Source: Chitinophagales bacterium (GTDB lineage: Bacteria; Bacteroidota; Bacteroidia; Chitinophagales; JADJOU01). From it: a stretch of DNA of 64,000 nucleotides. The DNA lies in contig JAURJQ010000010.1 in assembly GCA_030832185.1 (NCBI GenBank), forward strand, positions 74,896 through 138,895. Direction: 5' to 3'. The notes under the pieces were generated by a model. The model was given only the letters and a program-made list of their open reading frames with translations, had not been told where the DNA came from and did not search any database. Of the stretch, positions 58,898-64,000 are shown piece by piece. The stretch's first letter is position 1. Every line of letters starts with the position of its first letter. Position numbers and translations under genes: made by a program.

Positions 58898-60337
58898 TTA
58901 GAAACTTTCAAAAGCTCCAATATCCATACCATTGCCATTCGGTCTTGGATTGCCGAGAATATCGGTACTGAGGCTATTAGATATTCCTTTGTCTACGCAA
59001 GGCGAGGTAGCCTTTAGTTTCAAATTTTCTTTATCTATCGAGGTATTGGTAAATAGTGGATTTTGATTTAACTGACAATTGATAAAACTCGAAGAGGTTA
59101 GATTTCCTTTTGAATTGTAATTACAATTTCTAAAGCTGCAATCCGCCTCTAGATTCAGGGCTTTATCTATATCTAACAGAATACTTTCATCGGTATTGGA
59201 GTTGATTATACAATTTTCAAAAAAGCAGGTATTTTCCAGTTTATTTTTAAAGGTTTGCTTACTGCTCTCATCGTAAAATTGATTTGTTAAAATGAGGTTG
59301 CCTTTTTTGTCTTTACTTTGGATATTAAATAAGGTACAATTTCTAAACTGATATTCTCCGCCTAAAAGCAACTGTACCAGATAATCCGTCGATGTAAAAA
59401 ACTGACAATTATCGGCCAATACTTTACAATTCATGCTGCGCAGAGTCCAATAAAATGCGTTAGAAATTGTTGAGTTCTTAAGGTATATTTCTGTTCGGGT
59501 GGCATTTGTCATTTGTCCAAAGTTGGTCGTGGATTGATATCCTGCCCAAACTCCAAAAGCAGACTCGTCTAGTGTGGTATATTCTACGAGATTATTTTTA
59601 CTATTTCTTTCGAATAACAAACCCAGCCATTGTCCAGCTACTTTTAAGAATACTTTTTCTAGTCTTAATCCGCGCATTTTTATAGGCTTATCCTTGGTTC
59701 CATTGCATTTGAGACTACCTTGGACTATTATCCCAGAGCTATTGGAGAAGTGAAGCTGAGTGCCTGCTTCGATATTTAAGGTAGCTCCTGGAGCAATGAT
59801 GAGACCAGGAATTGTTCCACTATTCGTAGTTTTATCTATGATCACATGTGGCTTATCACTCAGAAAAGTGGTGTTGGATTGTATAACTTCTCCATAATGA
59901 AAATAGGCATTCTGACCTAAGGCGCGCATGATCATTACTTGTCTACTGCCATTGGTCTCTAGTATAAGTGAATCTAGAATAAGAACGGGATTGCTAGGAT
60001 TAGGATTGACCGTCACCTCTGAAAATACCCAAAGGCTATCATTAGGTAAAATCCTAATTTTTTCTGCCTGTGTGCCCGGCAAGCCATCAATATTAAATCT
60101 GAATTGCGAGTTAGTACCTCGGGAGAGAAAAGCTCTCGAAATAATCAGCGTATTCGACGATCTATTGTAAATGCGAAAAGAGCGGGTAGCTGACCCCAAG
60201 GTCTGAAAAACCGTATCAAAGGTGAGGGTATCTGTAGAAAATTTGAGAGGAAACTTTGAGGTAGTATCTAGGCTTTCTTTCTGACAGGAAGAAAAAACAA
60301 TAAAAGAAACGACTAATAAAAATGAGAATCTAATCAC
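58898..60337 (-). CDS. Predicted lipoprotein with right-handed parallel beta-helix features
   Basis: Lipobox FIVFSSCQKE; VIIDKTTNSGTIPGLIIAPGATLNIEAGTQLHFSNSSGIIVQGSLKCNGT; C-terminal SPCVDKGISNSLSTDILGNPRPNGNGMDIGAFE. Confidence 0.82.
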   Translation of the reverse strand: MIRFSFLLVVSFIVFSSCQKESLDTTSKFPLKFSTDTLTFDTVFQTLGSATRSFRIYNRSSNTLIISRAFLSRGTNSQFRFNIDGLPGTQAEKIRILPNDSLWVFSEVTVNPNPSNPVLILDSLILETNGSRQVMIMRALGQNAYFHYGEVIQSNTTFLSDKPHVIIDKTTNSGTIPGLIIAPGATLNIEAGTQLHFSNSSGIIVQGSLKCNGTKDKPIKMRGLRLEKVFLKVAGQWLGLLFERNSKNNLVEYTTLDESAFGVWAGYQSTTNFGQMTNATRTEIYLKNSTISNAFYWTLRSMNCKVLADNCQFFTSTDYLVQLLLGGEYQFRNCTLFNIQSKDKKGNLILTNQFYDESSKQTFKNKLENTCFFENCIINSNTDESILLDIDKALNLEADCSFRNCNYNSKGNLTSSSFINCQLNQNPLFTNTSIDKENLKLKATSPCVDKGISNSLSTDILGNPRPNGNGMDIGAFESF

Positions 60338-60363
60338 GAAAGATAAACGGACGAAGGGCTAGA

Positions 60364-60927
60364 TTATTTCAATAATCCCTCTATGAACGAGATGTTTTCA
60401 GCACTATTGATATGATCTCGTGGAGATACAACTTTAACTATTTTACCTGTTTTATCCACGACAAATTTCTGAAAATTCCACTTGATGTCAGCATCTTCTA
60501 ATTTGTTATACTTTTTCTGGGTCAGAAATTGATAGAAAGGATGCATCTCTGGACCCTTGACTACTATTTTAGAAAACATATCGAAGCTCACACCATAGTT
60601 TAGCTGACAAAATTCGGCAATTTGCTTATTATCGCCAGGTTCTTGTGAAAGAAATTCATTGGCAGGAAATCCCAATATGACCACACCTTGATCTTTGTAT
60701 TTTTTATAAACATCTTCGAGTTCTTTGTATTGTGGCGTGAGTCCGCATTTACTTGCTACATTGACTATGATGATCACTTTGCCTCTATAGTCTGCTATGG
60801 CCTTATCTTTACCTTGAATCGTCTTCATAGTAAATTCGTATACAGAGCTTTCTTTCAATTCTGGAAAATTGTTTTGACCATTAAGTAGTCCAAATGAATT
60901 AAGAAGGGAGAATAGCCATTTTTTCAT
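60364..60927 (-). CDS. Glutathione peroxidase
   Basis: VYEFTMKTIQGKDKAIADYRGKVIIIVNVASKCGLTPQYKELEDVYKKY; VILGFPANEFLSQEPG; IKWNFQKFVVDKTG. Confidence 0.94.
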   Translation of the reverse strand: MKKWLFSLLNSFGLLNGQNNFPELKESSVYEFTMKTIQGKDKAIADYRGKVIIIVNVASKCGLTPQYKELEDVYKKYKDQGVVILGFPANEFLSQEPGDNKQIAEFCQLNYGVSFDMFSKIVVKGPEMHPFYQFLTQKKYNKLEDADIKWNFQKFVVDKTGKIVKVVSPRDHINSAENISFIEGLLK

Positions 60928-60996
60928 GTGTATGTAGTTTAATTTTGTTAGCTCATTGGAAATTAGAAATCAAATATAGTTTGAATTTATTGGCCC

Positions 60997-62232
60997 TTAT
61001 TTAAAAAACTTTAAAATGCCTTCCGCTTTGATCAAGCACTCTTGATATTCTTTTTCTGGGTCGCTCAATAAAGTAATAGCACCGCCTACCGCCAGAGAAA
61101 TTTTCTCCGCTTTTTCATCATAATAGAGACTTCGAATCACTACATTAAAGTCAAAATTGCCATCTGGGGCGAAGTAGCCTATATTTCCAGCATAGAGGCC
61201 GCGACCAAAATTTTCTATCTTTTCTATAAATTGAATCACTTCTTTTTTAGGAGCGCCTGTCATAGAACCTGCTGGAAGCAGAGCTTTTAGCGCATTATGG
61301 CTATCGTTTATATCCTGGAGTTCTGCTGAGATAGTTGAAATCATCTGATGTACAAAGGGGAAGCTATATACTTTGCACCATTCCTCTACACGAATACTGC
61401 CAGTATGCGCATAGCGTGTCATATCATGGCGAACTAGATCTACAATCATAGTATTCTCTGCCCGTTCCTTTATGCTATGGGCTAATTCTTGTTTGATTTG
61501 TTCATCATGGGTTACATTGAATAGGTCCCGCCTCGCTGTTCCCTTCATTGGCTGACTGATGAGTTTATTATCATTGAGTTTTGCAAGTCTCTCAGGGCTG
61601 AATGAAAGCACCCACTTATCATTATATTTCACCAATGCGGACATCGGAGCAGCTGCAGCCTGGTTGATTTCTAGAAAGGTTTGAACAGGATGGATATGCA
61701 CCTTCTCTTTATAAAACTCTATACAATAGTTGAGTTCATAGAACTGTCCATTCCGAATTGCTTGTTGAATTTCTAGAATATTTTCCGAATATTGATTCTC
61801 TGATGTTCTGGCATAAAAGTCGATCTTAGGTAGCCTATTATCCACCAAAGTCTGCGCTAAAATGATATCGAGAATCTCTAAACTTTCAGGTGCATTTCTA
61901 TTGAAGTAGAGTCGTCCTTGCCGGGCATAAATAACGTATCGAGGTTCGAAAAAATGGCATTTTCTATAGTCAATGAAGGGTTCTCTGCTCTTATGCTCTG
62001 TATTGAAATGGTAGCCAAAATGTCCGAAGAGAAATTTGTCTTTTGGAAGCTCCTCAAGACTATTATAAATAGCCAGTGCATCTGCTGCCAGTATAAAATC
62101 ATATCGGCTATGTGCATCTCTGGTATCATTAGAATCAAGAAAACTAAACGTGGAGAACTTTGAAGCCCATTGTAGTAGTTGAGTTTTAAACGCTTGATTT
62201 ATCTCCAGCTGAATAGAAAAAAAATCAGACAT
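60997..62232 (-). CDS. pabB: Aminodeoxychorismate synthase component I / chorismate-binding protein
   Basis: SFSPERLAKLNDNKLISQPMKGTARRD; ERAENTMIVDLVRHDMTRYAHTGSIRVEEWCKVYSFPFVHQMISTI; LLPAGSMTGAPKKEVIQFIE. Confidence 0.9.
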   Translation of the reverse strand: MSDFFSIQLEINQAFKTQLLQWASKFSTFSFLDSNDTRDAHSRYDFILAADALAIYNSLEELPKDKFLFGHFGYHFNTEHKSREPFIDYRKCHFFEPRYVIYARQGRLYFNRNAPESLEILDIILAQTLVDNRLPKIDFYARTSENQYSENILEIQQAIRNGQFYELNYCIEFYKEKVHIHPVQTFLEINQAAAAPMSALVKYNDKWVLSFSPERLAKLNDNKLISQPMKGTARRDLFNVTHDEQIKQELAHSIKERAENTMIVDLVRHDMTRYAHTGSIRVEEWCKVYSFPFVHQMISTISAELQDINDSHNALKALLPAGSMTGAPKKEVIQFIEKIENFGRGLYAGNIGYFAPDGNFDFNVVIRSLYYDEKAEKISLAVGGAITLLSDPEKEYQECLIKAEGILKFFK

Positions 62233-62312
62233 GTCTAGTGGTTATATTTTATACTGCGCGTATTATTTTAAAGTCTAAATCAGAATATATGGTAAAAAAT
62301 GGGCTTGAATGC

Positions 62313-63539
62313 TCAGATGTCACTTAAAAAAATTAGATCTAAATCTATATGTTTCTCGCCTAGTATCTGACTAAAATGCTGATTGCACACATTCCCTGTA
62401 AATAAATAGGCTCCATGGCGCACACCTTTGGAAAATTGAATAAGGGTTTTAATTCCTCCTGATTTCTGAAGTTGAATCATGGTATTAGCCAGTATATTAC
62501 TCAGTGCGATAGATGCCGTGCGAGATACTCTAGATGGTATATTCGGCACACAATAATGAATGACGTCATGTTTGATAAATGTAGGTTGGTCATGATTCGT
62601 CATTTCACTAGTTTCAAAGCAGCCTCCCTGGTCTATCGATACGTCTATAATGACGGAGTTTGGCTTCATATTCATGACCATGGATTCAGATATGAGTATC
62701 GGCGTGCGGCTTGTCTTTGAATGTAGAGCCCCAATGACCACATCCGCATTTTTTAGCTCCTGAGAAAGTGTAATAGACGAAAGGACAGAGGTGTATACTC
62801 TGCTTCCTAGATTATTTTGAATGCGCTTTAATTTATATAAAGAATTGTCGAAAATCTTGACGGTCGCTCCCAGACCAATCGCCGCTCTAGCTGCAGTCTC
62901 GCCTACAATTCCAGAACCTAAAATGACGACATTCGTAGGTGGTACACCTGTAATACCTCCGAGTAGGATACCCGCTCCTCCTTTGACTGTGCTGAGGTAT
63001 TCTGAAGCTATCAATACTACTGCTCCACCTGCGATCTCACTCATAGCGCGCACTATAGGATAGGCCCCCCATTCGTCTTGCAAATATTCAAAAGCAACGG
63101 CAGTGATTTTCTTTTCCATCATTTTCTCAATCACCTTTTTTTTCATACTAGGGAGGTGGAGGGGAGAGAATATAGTCTGGTGTGTTTTCATATGTTCTAC
63201 CTCATCCATAGTAGGCGGGGTGACCTTAAGAATTACGTCTGCTTCGAATATTTTATTTTGTTCGTAGATGATTTCTGCACCAGCCTCCGAATAATCCCTA
63301 TCTGTAAAATGACTGAAATTTCCAGCACCGGTCTCTATTTGAACATTAATCCCTTGATGAACAAGCATATGCACCGATTCTGGTGTTAATGCTACTCTAT
63401 GTTCTTGAAAAGTTTTTTCGCGGGGAATACCTATGCTGAAACTATCTTTTTTGCTTACTACCTTAGCAGGAATCTCCTGTGTAGAGTATTCATACTTCGT
63501 TACATTTTGTGATAAATCAGTGACTTGACTCAAGGCCAT
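62313..63539 (-). CDS. ald: Alanine dehydrogenase
   Basis: IGIPREKTFQEHRVALTPESVHMLVHQG; AFEYLQDEWGAYPIVRAMSEIAGG; GGITGVPPTNVVILGSGIVGETAARAAIGLGATVKIFD. Confidence 0.92.
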   Translation of the reverse strand: MALSQVTDLSQNVTKYEYSTQEIPAKVVSKKDSFSIGIPREKTFQEHRVALTPESVHMLVHQGINVQIETGAGNFSHFTDRDYSEAGAEIIYEQNKIFEADVILKVTPPTMDEVEHMKTHQTIFSPLHLPSMKKKVIEKMMEKKITAVAFEYLQDEWGAYPIVRAMSEIAGGAVVLIASEYLSTVKGGAGILLGGITGVPPTNVVILGSGIVGETAARAAIGLGATVKIFDNSLYKLKRIQNNLGSRVYTSVLSSITLSQELKNADVVIGALHSKTSRTPILISESMVMNMKPNSVIIDVSIDQGGCFETSEMTNHDQPTFIKHDVIHYCVPNIPSRVSRTASIALSNILANTMIQLQKSGGIKTLIQFSKGVRHGAYLFTGNVCNQHFSQILGEKHIDLDLIFLSDI

Positions 63540-63669
63540 ATAGGTAAAATACTTAGTGCATTACAAATTTAGTTCATTTTAGATAAATGACAAACTTTGA
63601 AAATGGGGACTAAATAAGTCATTCATATTATATCCTATAAAATATGCAGACTTGAATTAATTTTTAAGC

Positions 63670-63697
63670 TTGTAATTAAATTTTATTTTTATATTTG
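63670..63697 (+). promoter_or_regulatory. Candidate promoter for tRNA-Asp (TTG-N17-TATATTTG)
   Basis: -33 TTG at 63670-72 and -7 TATATTTG at 63690-97. Confidence 0.5.
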
Positions 63698-63794
63698 CAC
63701 TCGCTTTTGAAAGAAAGCAATCGTCATTTATATCTAATTTATTTATTATTTTAGATTGCTCTCAGAGATAATATCAATGAAGCTGTGAATAAAT

Positions 63795-63868
63795 GGTCTG
63801 GTAGTTCAGTTGGTTAGAATGCCGCCCTGTCACGGCGGAGGTCGCGAGTTCGAGTCTCGTCCAGACCG
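63795..63868 (+). tRNA. tRNA-Asp (anticodon GTC)
   Basis: Cloverleaf: acceptor GGTCTGG/CCAGACC, anticodon stem CCGCC/GGCGG with loop CTGTCAC (GTC), T-loop GTTCGAGTC. Confidence 0.96.
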
Positions 63869-63880
63869 CACCAATTATTC

Positions 63881-63914
63881 AAAAAGCCCTAATTGTATTC
63901 AATTAGGGCTTTTT
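63881..63914 (+). terminator. Rho-independent terminator after tRNA-Asp
   Basis: AAAAAGCCCTAATT-gtattc-AATTAGGGCTTTTT. Confidence 0.9.
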
Positions 63915-64000
63915 AGTTTTAATTCTTGTATGTATCTAGTTTATAATTTTATACTCCAGTAACTGATGTTCATAACACAAAGGGTTTACAGCGATTATAG

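Noticed and set aside
63870-64000. Possible tRNA-associated integration (att) site or integrase after tRNA-Asp
   Set aside because: Only a terminator and ~85 bp of AT-rich sequence are visible; no duplicated tRNA 3' end and no integrase ORF within the window.

Overview
This 64 kb window is an AT-rich chromosomal segment from a Bacteroidota genome. Lineage indicators are type IX secretion sorting domains, PorT next to UbiE/MenG, CHU_C-type C-termini, TAnnTTTG promoters and few Shine-Dalgarno motifs. Most of it is ordinary core and housekeeping content. Recognisable genes include the pyruvate dehydrogenase E2 5' end, ffh, rpsT, purM, pyrE, engB, ubiE-porT-PPTase, parE, clpB, a TonB/ExbD/ExbD/ExbB cluster, a partial nuo operon (nuoI-N), proS, ppa, ald, pabB and one tRNA-Asp. 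I see no prophage, CRISPR array, rRNA or conventional IS element. The strongest unexplained signals are: (1) a ~374-bp cassette with ~21-bp terminal inverted repeats, ending in TA dinucleotides, around an internally deleted GxxExxY (PD-(D/E)XK-like) gene at 57090-57463; (2) a surface protein whose T9SS sorting domain is split by a single in-frame TGA (44862-46220); (3) a CorA gene next to a non-canonical Nramp homolog; (4) a heptanucleotide repeat in the porT signal-peptide region; (5) a nine-copy Cys-containing tandem repeat in a T9SS-B protein; (6) promoter elements almost abutting start codons; (7) two small membrane ORFs missed by the ORF track. All calls come from reading the sequence; no database search was run.
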